The position numbers and the translations under genes are program-made. Below, one piece after another: positions 44,264 to 53,995 of a DNA stretch of 64,000 nucleotides; the stretch's first letter is position 1; the number at the start of each line of letters is the position of its first letter. A model generated the notes under the pieces. It ran no database searches. It saw only the letters and a program-made list of their open reading frames with translations, and was not told the DNA's origin. The stretch comes from Cellulomonas telluris (GTDB lineage Bacteria; Actinomycetota; Actinomycetes; Actinomycetales; Cellulomonadaceae). Where the stretch lies: the NCBI RefSeq assembly GCF_004886325.1, contig NZ_QXFN01000004.1, forward strand, positions 496,001-560,000. Direction: 5' to 3'.

Positions 44264-44812
44264 TCAGAGGGTGAGCAGCGCCGACACGCGGTGGCCGGAC
44301 AGCAGCGCACGACCGGCCAGGGCCTCGAGCTCGACGAGGAAGCTCAGCCCCACCACCTCGGCACCGCACCGCTCGAGCAGGTCCACCGTGGCCGCCGCGG
44401 TGCCGCCGGTGGCGAGCACGTCGTCGACCACGAGGACCCGCGCGCCGTGCCGCACCGTGAAGGGCTGCACCTCCACGGTGGCGCTGCCGTACTCCAGGTC
44501 GTACGTCGCCGACGCGACGGGCCCGGGCAGCTTGCCGGCCTTGCGCACCGGCACGACGCCCGCGCCCAGCGCCGTGGCGACCGGTGCGGCGAGGAGGAAG
44601 CCGCGCGCCTCCATCCCCGCGACCAGGTCGACCGGGCCGGGCGCGTCGGCGACCAGGGCGGCGACGACCTCCGCGAACGCCTCGGCGTCCGCGAGCAGCG
44701 GCATGATGTCGCGGAACTGCACGCCCGGCTCGGGGAAGTCCGGGACCGTGCGCAGCAGCCCGTCGACCCGCCGCGCCAGCGCGGCCCGGGCGTCGTCCGT
44801 CAGCGCGCTCAC
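44264..44812 (-). CDS. apt: Adenine phosphoribosyltransferase
   Basis: This is a 182-residue enzyme salvaging adenine to AMP with PRPP. FPEPGVQFRDIMPLLAD and DLVAGMEARGFLLAAPVA are family signatures, GKLPG is the flexible loop, and VLVVDDVLATGGTAAATVDLL is the PRPP-binding motif. GTG at 44812 overlaps the secF stop by four bases. The secD-secF-apt-rel order is conserved in actinobacteria. Confidence 0.96.
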   Translation of the reverse strand: MSALTDDARAALARRVDGLLRTVPDFPEPGVQFRDIMPLLADAEAFAEVVAALVADAPGPVDLVAGMEARGFLLAAPVATALGAGVVPVRKAGKLPGPVASATYDLEYGSATVEVQPFTVRHGARVLVVDDVLATGGTAAATVDLLERCGAEVVGLSFLVELEALAGRALLSGHRVSALLTL

Positions 44813-45906
44813 CGGTTCTTGCGCCGCGGCTGCGCCGCCTGGCCCTGGTGCGCCCCCGGCCGCAGCGCGGCGGTGGCCCGCGGCGCGCCGGCCAGGGCGG
44901 GCTCGCCCTCCCCGCCGTCCGTCGTCGCGGTGCCGGCGCGCTGCGCGAGCACCTTGTCGGTGTGCCGGCGGACGCGCGGCTCGCGCTCCCGCAGCGACAC
45001 CTCGATCGGCGTGGCGAGGAAGATCGACGAGTACGTGCCGACCAGCATGCCGACGAACAGCGACAGCGCGATGTCCCGCAGCGTGCCCGCACCGAGGATG
45101 AAGGCGCCGACCACGAGGATCGACAGCACGGGCAGCAGCGCCACGACCGACGTGTTGATCGACCGCACGAGGGTCTGGTTGAGCGCGAGGTTGGCGCGCT
45201 CGGCGTAGGTGAAGCGCGTCTGGTCGAGCGTGTCCGTCGTGTTCTCGCGCACCTTGTCGAACACCACGACGGTGTCGTAGATCGAGTACGCGAGGATCGT
45301 GAGGAACCCGATGACCGTCGCGGGGGTGACCTCCCACCCGACGGCCGCGTAGATGCCGACCGTGAGGATCAGGTCGTGGAACAGCGCGATGATCGCCGCG
45401 GCGGCCATCCGCCAGTTCCGGAAGTAGAAGGTCATCGTGAGCATGACGAGCACGAGGAAGACGCCGAGACCTGTGAGGGCCTTCTCCGACACGTCCTGGC
45501 CCCACGACGGGCCGATGAACTCGCTCGTGACGTCCTCGGCCGGCACGTCGAACGCGGTCGCGAGCGCCTCGGAGACCTCGGCCACCTCGCCCTCCGCCAG
45601 CTGCGAGGTCTGGATGCGCAGCGAGGAGGCGCCCACGTTCGTGACCCGCGGCACCTCGTCCGGGCTCACCGACTGCACCGTCTCGACGGCGAGCTCCTGG
45701 TCCTGGTCGCGCACGTCGGAGACGGTGAACTGCGAACCGCCGCGGAAGTCGATGCCCGGGTTCAGGCCCGGCCGCACGAGCAGCACGAGCGAGAGGAGCA
45801 CCAGGACGCCCGAGACCAGGTAGAACCGGCGGCGCCTGCCGACGACGTCGTACGAGCGCCGTCCCGTGTAGAGGTCGTTGCCCCACTGGGCGAAACCGGA
45901 GGCCAT
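44809..45906 (-). CDS. secF: Protein translocase subunit SecF
   Basis: This is a 365-residue membrane protein with six expected helices. Landmarks are NPGIDFRGGSQFTVS in the first periplasmic-type domain, then TPATVIGFLTILAYSIYDTVVVFDKVRENT and SINTSVVALLPVLSILV. With SecD it uses the proton gradient to drive late steps of Sec export. The start overlaps the secD stop by one base. It has a basic, Ala-rich tail of about 60 residues. Confidence 0.96.
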   Translation of the reverse strand: MASGFAQWGNDLYTGRRSYDVVGRRRRFYLVSGVLVLLSLVLLVRPGLNPGIDFRGGSQFTVSDVRDQDQELAVETVQSVSPDEVPRVTNVGASSLRIQTSQLAEGEVAEVSEALATAFDVPAEDVTSEFIGPSWGQDVSEKALTGLGVFLVLVMLTMTFYFRNWRMAAAAIIALFHDLILTVGIYAAVGWEVTPATVIGFLTILAYSIYDTVVVFDKVRENTTDTLDQTRFTYAERANLALNQTLVRSINTSVVALLPVLSILVVGAFILGAGTLRDIALSLFVGMLVGTYSSIFLATPIEVSLREREPRVRRHTDKVLAQRAGTATTDGGEGEPALAGAPRATAALRPGAHQGQAAQPRRKNR

Positions 45907-47858
45907 CAGTGGTCGCTCCCCTCGGGGCGCCCGGTGGGCGCGTCGGACGTGGTCGTCGGGGAGTCCGGTGCGTCGTCGACGCCCGCCTCCCGGCTGTCGG
46001 CCTGGGCGGCGGCGCGCGCGGCTGCACGCCGCTCGGCGATGGTCGGGCCGCCGACCCCAGCCGCGACCGGCTGCTGGACGCGACGCGCGGGCGCGGGTCC
46101 GGCCTTCGCCTCGTCCGCCGACGACGGCGTCCCTGCACCGCTCGTGACCACGCGGCCGCGGCCGGTGTAGCGCACGCGCGGGGCGTCGACGCCGAGCCGT
46201 CGGGGATCGAGCCCGGAGGCGGGGTGGCCCTCGGCGAAGAACCGGGTCCGGGCGAGCAGCTGCATGAGCGGCCGGGTGAACCAGAAGACGATGAGCAGGT
46301 CCATGACCGTCGTCAGGCCGAGCGTGAAGGCGAAGCCACGGACGCCGCCGACCGCCAGCGCGTAGAGCACGATCGCCGCGAGGAAGTTCACGGCGTCGGA
46401 CGCGATGATCGTGCGGCGCGCGCGCTCCCAGCCGCGGTCCACCGCGGCCGCGAGCGAGCGTCCGTCGCGCAGCTCGTCGCGGATGCGCTCGAAGTAGACG
46501 ATGAACGAGTCCGCCGTGACCCCGATGCCGACGATGACGCCGGCGACGCCGGGCAGCGAGAGCCGGTACCCCTGCCACCAGGAGAGCAGCGTGATCGCGC
46601 CGTACGTGAGGAGCGCGGCGACCACGAGGGACGCGACCGTGACGAGGCCGAGCGCGCGGTACTGGAACAGCGAGTACACGACCACGAGGAGCAGACCGAG
46701 CAGGCCGGCGAGCAGGCCGTTGCGCAGCTGCTCGGCACCGAGCGTCGCGGAGATCTGCTGCTCGCTCTGCACCTGGAAGCTGATCGGCAGCGACCCGAAG
46801 CTCAGCTGGTTCGCCAGCGCCGCCGCCGAGTCCCGCGTGAACGTCCCGGAGATCTCCGCCTGGCCGTTCGGGATGACCTCGTTGACCGAGGGCGCCGAGA
46901 TCACCAGCGCGTCGAGCACGACCGCGAACTGGTTGAGCGGCTGCTGCTGCGTCGCCAGGCGCGTCGTCGTCTCGGTGAACTTCGGCGTGCCCGACGAGGT
47001 GAACTCGAGGTTCACGACCCACTCGTTGGTCTGCGCGCCGCTCGGCAGCGTCCGCAGGCCCGAGGTGGCCGTGTCGATGTCCGAGCCCTCGATCTCGACG
47101 GGACCGAGGATGAACTTCGCCGTCCCCTCCTGGTCGCACGTGACGAGGGCCCTGTCCGCCGGACCCGAGACGCCGCCGGTGCGGTTCTCGGGCAGGGTGC
47201 AGTCGAGCTCCTCGAACTGCGCCTGGACCGCCGGCGTCACGTAGTACGCGATGTCGCTCGGGCTGGTCGGCTCGGCCGTGGCCGGCTCGTCCGACGGCTC
47301 CTCCGCCGGGGCGGACGCCTCGGGCGACGGGGTGGCCCCGGCAGCGGCGTCGCCCTCCGCGGCCGCGTCCGCACCCTCCGCGGCGGGGTCGGCCGGTGCG
47401 GCCGACTCCTCGGGGGCGGGCGTCTCCGTCGCGGCCGGGTCGGCCGGCGTCGTGGGCGTCGGCGCACCGACCGCCAGCACGGGACGGAACTCCATCTGGG
47501 CCGACGTCCGGACGAGGTCGAGCGTCTCCTCGCTCGGGCGCCCGGGCAGCGCGACGACGATGTTCGAGCCGCCCTGGCTGGTGATCTCCGCCTCGGCCAC
47601 GCCGGAGGCGTCGACGCGCTGGCGGATGACGCCGATGGCCTGGTCGATCGTCTCGGACGTCACCTGGCCCTCCGCCTCGGCGACGGGCTGCAGGATGACC
47701 TGCGTCCCACCCTCGAGGTCGAGCGCGAGGCTCGGCGTCAGCTCGGCGTCGCTCCACCGGCTGCCGGCGAAGATCGTCGCGAAGATCGCGCCGATCAGGA
47801 CCCCGAGGGCGACGAGCGTACGGATCGGCCGTTCACGGCGAGGAGGAGGAGGGGCCAA
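45906..47858 (-). CDS. secD: Protein translocase subunit SecD
   Basis: This is a 650-residue protein with the motif LALDLEGGTQVILQP after the first helix, a head domain with an acidic Ala/Pro/Glu-rich insert of about 70 residues (roughly 120-190), then RDSAAALANQLSFGSLPISF and five helices (GVIVGIGVTADSFIVYFERIRDE). The start is TTG at 47858, giving an N-terminus of MAPPPPRRERPIRTLVALG after initiation, with GAGAGAAG upstream. The insert is probably lineage-specific and disordered. It is coupled to secF. Confidence 0.93.
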   Translation of the reverse strand: MAPPPPRRERPIRTLVALGVLIGAIFATIFAGSRWSDAELTPSLALDLEGGTQVILQPVAEAEGQVTSETIDQAIGVIRQRVDASGVAEAEITSQGGSNIVVALPGRPSEETLDLVRTSAQMEFRPVLAVGAPTPTTPADPAATETPAPEESAAPADPAAEGADAAAEGDAAAGATPSPEASAPAEEPSDEPATAEPTSPSDIAYYVTPAVQAQFEELDCTLPENRTGGVSGPADRALVTCDQEGTAKFILGPVEIEGSDIDTATSGLRTLPSGAQTNEWVVNLEFTSSGTPKFTETTTRLATQQQPLNQFAVVLDALVISAPSVNEVIPNGQAEISGTFTRDSAAALANQLSFGSLPISFQVQSEQQISATLGAEQLRNGLLAGLLGLLLVVVYSLFQYRALGLVTVASLVVAALLTYGAITLLSWWQGYRLSLPGVAGVIVGIGVTADSFIVYFERIRDELRDGRSLAAAVDRGWERARRTIIASDAVNFLAAIVLYALAVGGVRGFAFTLGLTTVMDLLIVFWFTRPLMQLLARTRFFAEGHPASGLDPRRLGVDAPRVRYTGRGRVVTSGAGTPSSADEAKAGPAPARRVQQPVAAGVGGPTIAERRAAARAAAQADSREAGVDDAPDSPTTTSDAPTGRPEGSDH

Positions 47859-47880
47859 CGGAGTTCTTCTCTCGTGCGCG

Positions 47881-47903
47881 CACCGGCCGCGGTGCGGCCG
47901 GTG
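47881..47903 (-). terminator. Second of two hairpins between yajC and secD
   Basis: Arms 47881-47890 and 47894-47903 are perfect over 10 bases with a 3-base loop. It precedes the secD ribosome-binding region by about 10 bases. See the companion hairpin at 47911-47934. Confidence 0.6.
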
Positions 47904-47910
47904 GGATCGA

Positions 47911-47934
47911 GGCCCGGGCGTCGTCGCCCGGGCC
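47911..47934 (-). terminator. First of two hairpins between yajC and secD
   Basis: Arms 47911-47920 and 47925-47934 are perfect over 10 bases with a TCGT loop. It starts 5 bases after the yajC stop. With the next hairpin it leaves little unstructured RNA before the secD TTG start. Confidence 0.6.
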
Positions 47935-47939
47935 GGCGG

Positions 47940-48362
47940 TCACTTCCTGTCGGTGTCGTCGTCGTCGCGGCGCGGGTTCTCCGGCGGCAGCGACGACAGG
48001 TCGTCCGGGACCTCGATGACGTCGTCGTCACGACGGTCCGTGGCGTCCACGTCGTCCTCGACGACGATCTCCTCGTCGTCCGCGACCACCGGCGGGTCGA
48101 CCTTGCGGGCGATGGCCGCCTTCAGCCAGCGGGTCTGCGAGCCCGGGGTCGACTCGAGCGTCACGACGTCGCCGTCGACGGCCGTGACGGTGCCGAAGAG
48201 ACCCGAGCCCGTCATGACCTCGTCGCCCACCTGGAGCGTGTTGCGCAGGTCCATCATCTCGCGCTGCTGCTTGCGGGTGCGGCTCGACATGAACCACAGG
48301 GCCGCGAAGGCCACGAGCAGGATGATGAGGAACGAGTAGTCCATGAGGTCCGGGATCTCCAT
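47940..48362 (-). CDS. yajC: Preprotein translocase subunit YajC
   Basis: This is a 140-residue protein with one membrane helix (DYSFLIILLVAFAALWFM), the conserved segment LQVGDEVMTGSGLFGTVTAVDGDVVTLE and a long acidic tail rich in Asp (DDVDATDRRDDDVIEV), typical of actinobacterial YajC. It associates with SecDF. ATG 48362 is chosen; ATG 48344, seven codons in, is possible. A TAGACT hexamer lies 19 bases upstream. Confidence 0.92.
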   Translation of the reverse strand: MEIPDLMDYSFLIILLVAFAALWFMSSRTRKQQREMMDLRNTLQVGDEVMTGSGLFGTVTAVDGDVVTLESTPGSQTRWLKAAIARKVDPPVVADDEEIVVEDDVDATDRRDDDVIEVPDDLSSLPPENPRRDDDDTDRK

Positions 48363-48381
48363 CGGTGTCGACGTCCGCCGC

Positions 48382-48387
48382 AGTCTA
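48382..48387 (-). promoter_or_regulatory. Candidate -10 box for yajC-secD-secF-apt
   Basis: The minus strand reads TAGACT, 19 bases before the yajC ATG, giving a leader of about 13 bases. This makes yajC the first gene of its own unit rather than part of the ruv operon. Confidence 0.42.
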
Positions 48388-48474
48388 GGCGCCGCGGCCG
48401 GAGCCTCCAACGTCCGTCCGCCCCGCGAGGTTCCCGGCGACGGGCACGCCCGCGTCCGCGCACGGCGCGCCGCG

Positions 48475-49527
48475 TCAGCCGAACAGCGTGTCGGCGGGCG
48501 CCGGCCGGTCGAGCCCCAGGTGGTCCCACGCGGCCGGCAGCGCGACCCGCCCGCGGGGCGTGCGCCCGACCAGTCCCTCGCGCACGAGGAACGGCTCGGC
48601 CACCGTCTCGACGGTCTCGGGCTCCTCCCCCACCGCGACCGCCAGCGTCGTGAGCCCGACGGGCCCGCCGCCGAACCGCAGGCACAGCGCCTCCAGGACC
48701 GACCGGTCGAGGCGGTCGAGACCGCGCGCGTCGACCTCGTACACCTCGAGCGCCGCCCGGGCGGCGGCGAGCGTCAGCCGGCCGTCGCCGCGCACCTCCG
48801 CCCAGTCGCGCACGCGCCGCAGGAGCCGGTTCGCGATGCGCGGGGTCCCGCGCGAGCGGCCGGCGATCTCGGCGGCGGCGTCGGCGTCGAGCGGGACGTC
48901 GAGGAGGCCGGCGGAGCGCAGCAGCACGCGCTCGAGCTCGTCGTCCGCGTAGAAGTCGAGATGGCCCGTGAAGCCGAAGCGGTCGCGCAGCGGCGCCGGG
49001 AGCAGACCCGCGCGCGTCGTCGCGCCGACCACCGTGAACGGGGGCAGCGAGAGCGGGATCGCGCTGGCGCCCGCCCCCTTGCCCACGACGACGTCGACGC
49101 GGAAGTCCTCCATCGCGACGTAGAGGAGCTCCTCGGCGGGCCGCGCGAGGCGGTGGATCTCGTCGAGGAACAGCACCTCGCCCTCCTCGAGGGAGGACAG
49201 CACGGCGGCGAGGTCGCCCGCGTGCTGGATCGCCGGGCCGCTCGTGACGCGCAGCGACGCACCGAGCTCGGCGGCGATGATCATGGCGAGCGTCGTCTTG
49301 CCCAGCCCGGGCGGGCCCGACAGGAGGACGTGGTCGGGGGCACGGCCGCGGTTCAGCGCGGCGTGCAGCACGAGCGAGAGCTGGTCGCGCACGACCCGCT
49401 GCCCGACGAACTCGTCCAGGCGGCGCGGCCGCAGCGCCGCCTCGGCGGCGCGCTCCAGGTCGTCCGCGCCCGAGCGCACCAGGGACTCCGCGGTCTCCGC
49501 GTCCCGGGCGGCGTCGTCGTCATGCAC
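48475..49527 (-). CDS. ruvB: Holliday junction branch migration ATPase RuvB
   Basis: This is a 350-residue AAA+ helicase. Walker [20 protein letters not shown], Walker [10 protein letters not shown], the [19 protein letters not shown] start and the arginine finger region [12 protein letters not shown] are intact, and the C-terminal winged helix is complete. GTG at 49527 has GGAGG five bases upstream and overlaps ruvA by eight bases. It works with RuvA. Confidence 0.96.
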   Translation of the reverse strand: MHDDDAARDAETAESLVRSGADDLERAAEAALRPRRLDEFVGQRVVRDQLSLVLHAALNRGRAPDHVLLSGPPGLGKTTLAMIIAAELGASLRVTSGPAIQHAGDLAAVLSSLEEGEVLFLDEIHRLARPAEELLYVAMEDFRVDVVVGKGAGASAIPLSLPPFTVVGATTRAGLLPAPLRDRFGFTGHLDFYADDELERVLLRSAGLLDVPLDADAAAEIAGRSRGTPRIANRLLRRVRDWAEVRGDGRLTLAAARAALEVYEVDARGLDRLDRSVLEALCLRFGGGPVGLTTLAVAVGEEPETVETVAEPFLVREGLVGRTPRGRVALPAAWDHLGLDRPAPADTLFG

Positions 49528-50134
49528 GGGAACCTCCGAGCACGCGCAGCGCGGCACGCAGGACGCCGGGCACCTCGTCCGCGCCCACGGGCTCCGCGCC
49601 GCCCTCCAGCACGCCGGTCACGGCGTCCTGCGCCGCGCGCAGCGGCCAGCCGAGGCCGACGAGCGCGTCCACGACCTGGTCGCGGTGGTCGGGCGTCGCC
49701 GCTGCACGGGTGGCTCCCGCGTGCGAGGGCGCCGGCGCGCCGAGCCGGTCCGCGAGCTCGAGCACGATCCGCTGGGCGCCCTTGCGCCCGATGCCGGGGA
49801 CGCGCACGAGCGCGGCGAGGTCCTCGTCCGCGACCGCGCGCCGCAGCCCGTCCGGGGTGTGCACCGCGAGCATCGCGAGCGCCAGGCGCGGCCCGACCCC
49901 CGTCACGGTCTGGAGGACCTCGAAGACGTCGCGCTCGTCGGCGTCCGCGAACCCGAACAGCGTGAGGGAGTCCTCGCGCACGACGAGCGACGTGAAGAGC
50001 CGCGCGGGCTGGTCCACGCGCAGCCCCGCGAGGGTCGTCGGCGTCGCCTGCACGAGCATGCCGACCCCGCCCACCTCGACGACGGCCGAGTCGAGCCGCA
50101 CCGTCAGGACCGTCCCGTGCACGGACGCGATCAC
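49520..50134 (-). CDS. ruvA: Holliday junction DNA-binding protein RuvA
   Basis: This is a 204-residue protein with the OB domain ([13 protein letters not shown]), two helix-hairpin-helix motifs ([17 protein letters not shown], here [30 protein letters not shown]) and the small RuvB-binding domain ([24 protein letters not shown]). GTG 50134 is chosen because GGGAGG lies 8 bases upstream; GTG at 50143 would overlap that sequence. Transcription may start at a LexA-type box 69 bases upstream. Confidence 0.94.
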   Translation of the reverse strand: MIASVHGTVLTVRLDSAVVEVGGVGMLVQATPTTLAGLRVDQPARLFTSLVVREDSLTLFGFADADERDVFEVLQTVTGVGPRLALAMLAVHTPDGLRRAVADEDLAALVRVPGIGRKGAQRIVLELADRLGAPAPSHAGATRAAATPDHRDQVVDALVGLGWPLRAAQDAVTGVLEGGAEPVGADEVPGVLRAALRVLGGSRA

Positions 50135-50202
50135 CGCACGCACCTCCCGATCGCCGGCCCCGCCGCGGCGGCGGGCGCACGGCTGCTCACTGTGCCACAG
50201 GG

Positions 50203-50218
50203 GCGAACACGTGTACGA
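50203..50218. promoter_or_regulatory. Degenerate LexA (SOS) box before ruvAB
   Basis: The minus strand reads TCGTACACGTGTTCGC, matching TCGAAC-N4-GTTCGA at 10 of 12 fixed positions, with the same ACGT centre as the perfect box at 35255. It lies in the ruvC-ruvA gap, so ruvAB may be SOS-induced separately from ruvC. Confidence 0.55.
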
Positions 50219-50227
50219 ACGACACGC

Positions 50228-50794
50228 TCAGCCACGCCGGCGCGCGGCCTGCTCGGCCGCCGCCCACGCGCGCTGCGCGGCGGTCATCGACCCGGGCGCC
50301 CGCTGCGGGGCGCCGATCGCCCCCGCGGGACGCCACAGGTGGCAGATGGCGAGGGCCAGGGCGTCCGCGGCGTCCGCGGGACGCGGTGCGGTCTCGAGCT
50401 CGAGCAGCCGCCGGACCATGGACTGCACCTGCGCCTTGTCCGCGCGGCCGCTGCCCGTGACGGCCGCCTTGACCTCGCTGGGGGTGTGCATCGCGACGGG
50501 GATGCGCCGGCGCGCGGCGGCGACGAGCGCGAGCCCTGCGACCTGCGCGGTGCCCATGACCGTGCTCACGTTGTGCTGCGCGAACACCCGCTCCACGGCG
50601 ACCGTGTCCGGCGCGTGCTCCTCGAGGTACTCCTCGATGCGGCGCTCGATGCGCAGCAGGCGCTGGTCCACGTCGAGGCCGGGCTCGGACGTCGCGACGT
50701 CGACCGCGACCATGCGCAGCCGCCGTCCGGGCAGCCCGTCGACCACGCCGAGTCCGCAACGGGTGAGACCGGGGTCGACTCCGAGCACGCGCAC
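50228..50794 (-). CDS. ruvC: Holliday junction resolvase RuvC
   Basis: This is a 188-residue endonuclease with the RNase H-like fold. The catalytic acids lie in [12 protein letters not shown] (Asp7), [12 protein letters not shown], and [16 protein letters not shown] near the end. [16 protein letters not shown] is the loop with the conserved Lys. It resolves junctions processed by RuvAB. It is separated from yebC by a strong hairpin. The Arg-rich tail is variable. Confidence 0.96.
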   Translation of the reverse strand: MRVLGVDPGLTRCGLGVVDGLPGRRLRMVAVDVATSEPGLDVDQRLLRIERRIEEYLEEHAPDTVAVERVFAQHNVSTVMGTAQVAGLALVAAARRRIPVAMHTPSEVKAAVTGSGRADKAQVQSMVRRLLELETAPRPADAADALALAICHLWRPAGAIGAPQRAPGSMTAAQRAWAAAEQAARRRG

Positions 50795-50834
50795 GGGCCC
50801 ATCGTCTCAGCCCGGACCGCCGGGACCGTGCAGG

Positions 50835-50879
50835 GACGACAGCGCGCCGGGCCCCGAGGGGACCCGGCGCGCCGTCGTC
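50835..50879 (-). terminator. Hairpin after yebC
   Basis: Arms 50835-50851 and 50863-50879 pair over 17 bases with one A-C mismatch and an 11-base loop. It starts 3 bases after the yebC stop and lies upstream of ruvC. Confidence 0.68.
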
Positions 50880-50882
50880 GCG

Positions 50883-51638
50883 TCACTCGTCGTCGAGCTG
50901 CGCCATGACCTCGTCGGGGGCGTCGAAGTTCGCGTAGACGTTCTGCACGTCGTCGGAGTCCTCGAGCGCGTCGATCAGCTTGAGGATCTTGCGCGCACCG
51001 TCCACGTCGACCTCGATCTGCGTCGAGGGCCAGAACACGACGTCCGCGGAGTCGTACTCGATGCCGGCCTCCTGCAGGGCCGTGCGGACGGGCACCAGGT
51101 CGGTCGCCTCGGACAGCACCTCGAACTGCTCGCCGAGGTCGGTGACCTCCTCGCCGCCGGCCTCGAGCACCGCCTCCATGACCGCGTCCTCGTCGGTGCC
51201 CTCCTTGGGCACGATGACGACGCCCTTGCGGCTGAAGATGTACGACACCGAGCCCGGGTCGGCCATCTGCCCGCCGTTGCGCGTGAACGCGACGCGGACG
51301 TCGGACGCCGCGCGGTTGCGGTTGTCGGTGAGGCACTCGACCAGGACGGCGATGCCGCCGGGGCCGTAGCCCTCGTACATGATCGTCTGGTAGTCGGCGC
51401 CGCCGGCCTCCGCGCCGGAGCCGCGCTTGACCGCGCGGTCGATGTTGTCGTTCGGCACCGACGACTTCTTCGCCTTCTGGATGGCGTCGAAGAGCGTGGG
51501 GTTGCCGGCGGGGTCACCGCCGCCCGTGCGGGCCGCGACCTCGATGTTCTTGATGAGCTTCGCGAAGAGCTTGCCGCGCTTCGCGTCGATCACGGCCTTC
51601 TTGTGCTTCGTGGTGGCCCACTTGGAGTGACCCGACAT
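50883..51638 (-). CDS. yebC: YebC/PmpR family translation or transcription factor
   Basis: This is a 251-residue protein with the N-terminus [33 protein letters not shown], the hallmark of the family, followed by [28 protein letters not shown]. Members are DNA-binding regulators or, by recent evidence, ribosome-associated factors that help with polyproline. Its presence next to ruvC is conserved in actinobacteria and proteobacteria. ATG 51638 has ACGAGG upstream. Confidence 0.95.
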   Translation of the reverse strand: MSGHSKWATTKHKKAVIDAKRGKLFAKLIKNIEVAARTGGGDPAGNPTLFDAIQKAKKSSVPNDNIDRAVKRGSGAEAGGADYQTIMYEGYGPGGIAVLVECLTDNRNRAASDVRVAFTRNGGQMADPGSVSYIFSRKGVVIVPKEGTDEDAVMEAVLEAGGEEVTDLGEQFEVLSEATDLVPVRTALQEAGIEYDSADVVFWPSTQIEVDVDGARKILKLIDALEDSDDVQNVYANFDAPDEVMAQLDDE

Positions 51639-51713
51639 GCCTCGTCTACCCTCCGTCTCCGCTGGTCCGGTGGCGCGCTGCCCCGCACGTCGACGGTGCC
51701 GGGCGCCGCGAGC

Positions 51714-52325
51714 TCACCGGCTCTCGCGGACGATCTGCACGAACAGGCGGTGCACCCGCGTGTCCCCGGTCACCTCCGGGTGGAACGAGGTGACGAGCAC
51801 AGGGCCCTGGCGCACCGCGACGATCCTACCGGCGGCCGGACCCTCCTCGACGCGGCCGACCACGGTCGCGGCCGGCCCGACCTCCTCCACCCACGGCGCC
51901 CGGATGAAGACGCCGTGCACCGGCGCGTCGCGCGAGTCCTCGACCCCGTCGATCACGAGGTCCGTCTCGAACGAGTCGACCTGCCGCCCGAACGCGTTGC
52001 GGCGCACCGTGATGTCGACGCCGCCGAGGGTCCGCTGCCCCTCGATCCCGCCGAGGATCCGGTCCGCCAGCAGGATCATCCCCGCGCACGAGCCGTACGC
52101 CGGCATGCCCTCGCGCAGCCGCTCCTGCACGGGCTCGAACAGGTCGAACGCGCGCAGCAGCTTGTCGATGGTCGTCGACTCCCCGCCCGGGACGACCAGC
52201 GCGTCCACCGCGTCGAGCTCGCTGCGTCGGCGCACGCCCACCGCACGTGCCCCCTCGTGCTCGAGGGCGGCGACGTGCTCGCGCACGTCGCCCTGCAGGG
52301 CCAGGACACCGATCGTGGGGCTCAC
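51714..52325 (-). CDS. pdxT: Pyridoxal 5'-phosphate synthase glutaminase PdxT
   Basis: This is a 203-residue class I glutaminase supplying ammonia to Pdx[15 protein letters not shown] opens it, PGGESTTI is the family signature, [11 protein letters not shown] carries the nucleophile Cys and SFHPEVTGD the His-Glu pair. All triad residues are present. Between it and pdxS lies a NUDIX gene. Confidence 0.96.
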   Translation of the reverse strand: MSPTIGVLALQGDVREHVAALEHEGARAVGVRRRSELDAVDALVVPGGESTTIDKLLRAFDLFEPVQERLREGMPAYGSCAGMILLADRILGGIEGQRTLGGVDITVRRNAFGRQVDSFETDLVIDGVEDSRDAPVHGVFIRAPWVEEVGPAATVVGRVEEGPAAGRIVAVRQGPVLVTSFHPEVTGDTRVHRLFVQIVRESR

Positions 52326-52390
52326 GGGCGTCGATCCTAGGTCGCGCCCGGCCCCGCCCCGGCCGCCGCCCACGAGGGCTGGTCCGGCCC

Positions 52391-52996
52391 TCACTCCCGG
52401 GCGAGCCCCAGGTGCCGCACCTGCCCGTCCCACGCGAGCACCGACCGCACGAGCTCCGCCAGACCGGCCGGGAAGACCTCGATCTCCACGGCGGCCAGCG
52501 CGTCGAGGTCCCACCAGCGCAGCTCGTCGATGACGTCGAGCTCCACGTCGGTCCAGCCCTCGCGCGACAGCGCACCCACGTCGGACTCGCGGACGCGGGC
52601 GAGGAAGATCTCCTCGTCCTGGCGGCAGTGCCGCGCGAAGAAGTCGAAGATCGCCGAGCGCGTGAACACCGGCCCCACCAGGTCGTCGGCGCGCAGCGCG
52701 ATCCCGGTCTCCTCGCGGACCTCGCGCACCGCGGCCGACCGCGGGTCCTCGCCGTCGTCCAGCCCGCCGCCCACCGTGAACCACCACGAGCGGTCCGGCT
52801 GGTCGGCGTCGTGCCCGCGCACCAGCAGGACGCGGTCGTGCTCGTCCAGCAGGATGACGCGGGCGGCCCGCCGGAACAGCAGGCCGTCCGGCCCCAGCCG
52901 CCACTCCGGCCCGAAGCCGCGGACGGCACCGCCCCCGTCCTCGCCGGCGGGCGGGGCGGGGGCGGTGCCGGGGTCCTGCGGGAGCGGCGACGTCAC
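52391..52996 (-). CDS. NUDIX hydrolase
   Basis: This is a 201-residue protein. [20 protein letters not shown] followed by TGI matches the Nudix box GX5EX7REUXEEXGU exactly, so metal-dependent pyrophosphohydrolase activity is expected. The N-terminal 30 residues are Pro/Gly-rich. The substrate is not clear. GTG at 52996 overlaps the pdxS stop by four bases, so it is translated with pdxS. A NUDIX gene also occurs near pimA and pdxS in mycobacteria. Confidence 0.93.
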   Translation of the reverse strand: MTSPLPQDPGTAPAPPAGEDGGGAVRGFGPEWRLGPDGLLFRRAARVILLDEHDRVLLVRGHDADQPDRSWWFTVGGGLDDGEDPRSAAVREVREETGIALRADDLVGPVFTRSAIFDFFARHCRQDEEIFLARVRESDVGALSREGWTDVELDVIDELRWWDLDALAAVEIEVFPAGLAELVRSVLAWDGQVRHLGLARE

Positions 52997-53904
52997 CAGC
53001 CGCGCTCGGCCAGGCGGTGCGGGACGGGCACGTCGTCGACGTTGATGCCGACCATGGCCTCGCCGAGGCCGCGCGAGACCTTCGCGATGACGTCGGGGTC
53101 GTCGTAAAAGGTCGTGGCCTTGACGATCGCGGCGGCGCGCTCCGCGGGGTTGCCCGACTTGAAGATGCCTGACCCGACGAACACGCCCTCGGCACCGAGC
53201 TGCATCATCATCGCCGCGTCCGCGGGGGTCGCGATGCCGCCGGCGGTGAAGAGCACGACGGGGAGCCTGCCCGTGGTCGCGACCTCCTTGACGAGCTCGT
53301 ACGGCGCCTGCAGCTCCTTCGCCGCGAGGTACAGCTCGTCCTCGGGCAGCGAGGTGAGGCGCCGGATCTCGTCGCGCAGCGTGCGCATGTGCGTCGTCGC
53401 GTTGGAGACGTCGCCCGTGCCGGCCTCGCCCTTCGAGCGGATCATCGCGGCGCCCTCGGTGATGCGGCGCAGGGCCTCGCCGAGGTTGGTCGCACCGCAG
53501 ACGAACGGGACGGTGAACGCCCACTTGTCGATGTGGTGGGCGTAGTCGGCCGGCGTGAGGACCTCGGACTCGTCGACGTAGTCGACGCCCAGGCTCTGCA
53601 GGACCTGCGCCTCGACGAAGTGGCCGATGCGGGCCTTCGCCATCACCGGGATCGAGACCGTCGAGATGATGCCGTCGATCAGGTCCGGGTCGCTCATGCG
53701 CGCGACGCCACCCTGCGCGCGGATGTCGGCCGGCACGCGCTCGAGCGCCATGACGGCGACGGCACCCGCGTCCTCGGCGATCTTGGCCTGCTCGGGCGTG
53801 ACGACGTCCATGATGACGCCGCCCTTGAGCATCTCCGCCATGCCGCGCTTCACGCGCGCGGTGCCCACCTCGCCGGCGGCGCTGGGCTGGGTGTTCTCGG
53901 TCAC
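52993..53904 (-). CDS. pdxS: Pyridoxal 5'-phosphate synthase lyase PdxS
   Basis: This is a 303-residue TIM-barrel enzyme making PLP from ribose 5-phosphate, glyceraldehyde 3-phosphate and ammonia. The [17 protein letters not shown] start, [39 protein letters not shown] and [32 protein letters not shown] segments are all conserved. GTG at 53904 has AGAGG upstream. The PdxT partner is two genes on. Confidence 0.97.
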   Translation of the reverse strand: MTENTQPSAAGEVGTARVKRGMAEMLKGGVIMDVVTPEQAKIAEDAGAVAVMALERVPADIRAQGGVARMSDPDLIDGIISTVSIPVMAKARIGHFVEAQVLQSLGVDYVDESEVLTPADYAHHIDKWAFTVPFVCGATNLGEALRRITEGAAMIRSKGEAGTGDVSNATTHMRTLRDEIRRLTSLPEDELYLAAKELQAPYELVKEVATTGRLPVVLFTAGGIATPADAAMMMQLGAEGVFVGSGIFKSGNPAERAAAIVKATTFYDDPDVIAKVSRGLGEAMVGINVDDVPVPHRLAERGW

Positions 53905-53989
53905 TGCAGACCTCTTCGATCCAGGGTTCGGGACGAGCGACGCTCCGGGGCGCGCCATCGAGCGCCGGCCGCCGTGGTCAGGACGGCTC

Positions 53990-53995
53990 ATCCTA
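53990..53995 (-). promoter_or_regulatory. Candidate -10 box for pdxS
   Basis: The minus strand reads TAGGAT and includes the stop codon of the preceding gene at 53993-53995. It predicts a pdxS leader of about 80 bases. It matches the aspS hexamer at 34057. Confidence 0.38.
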
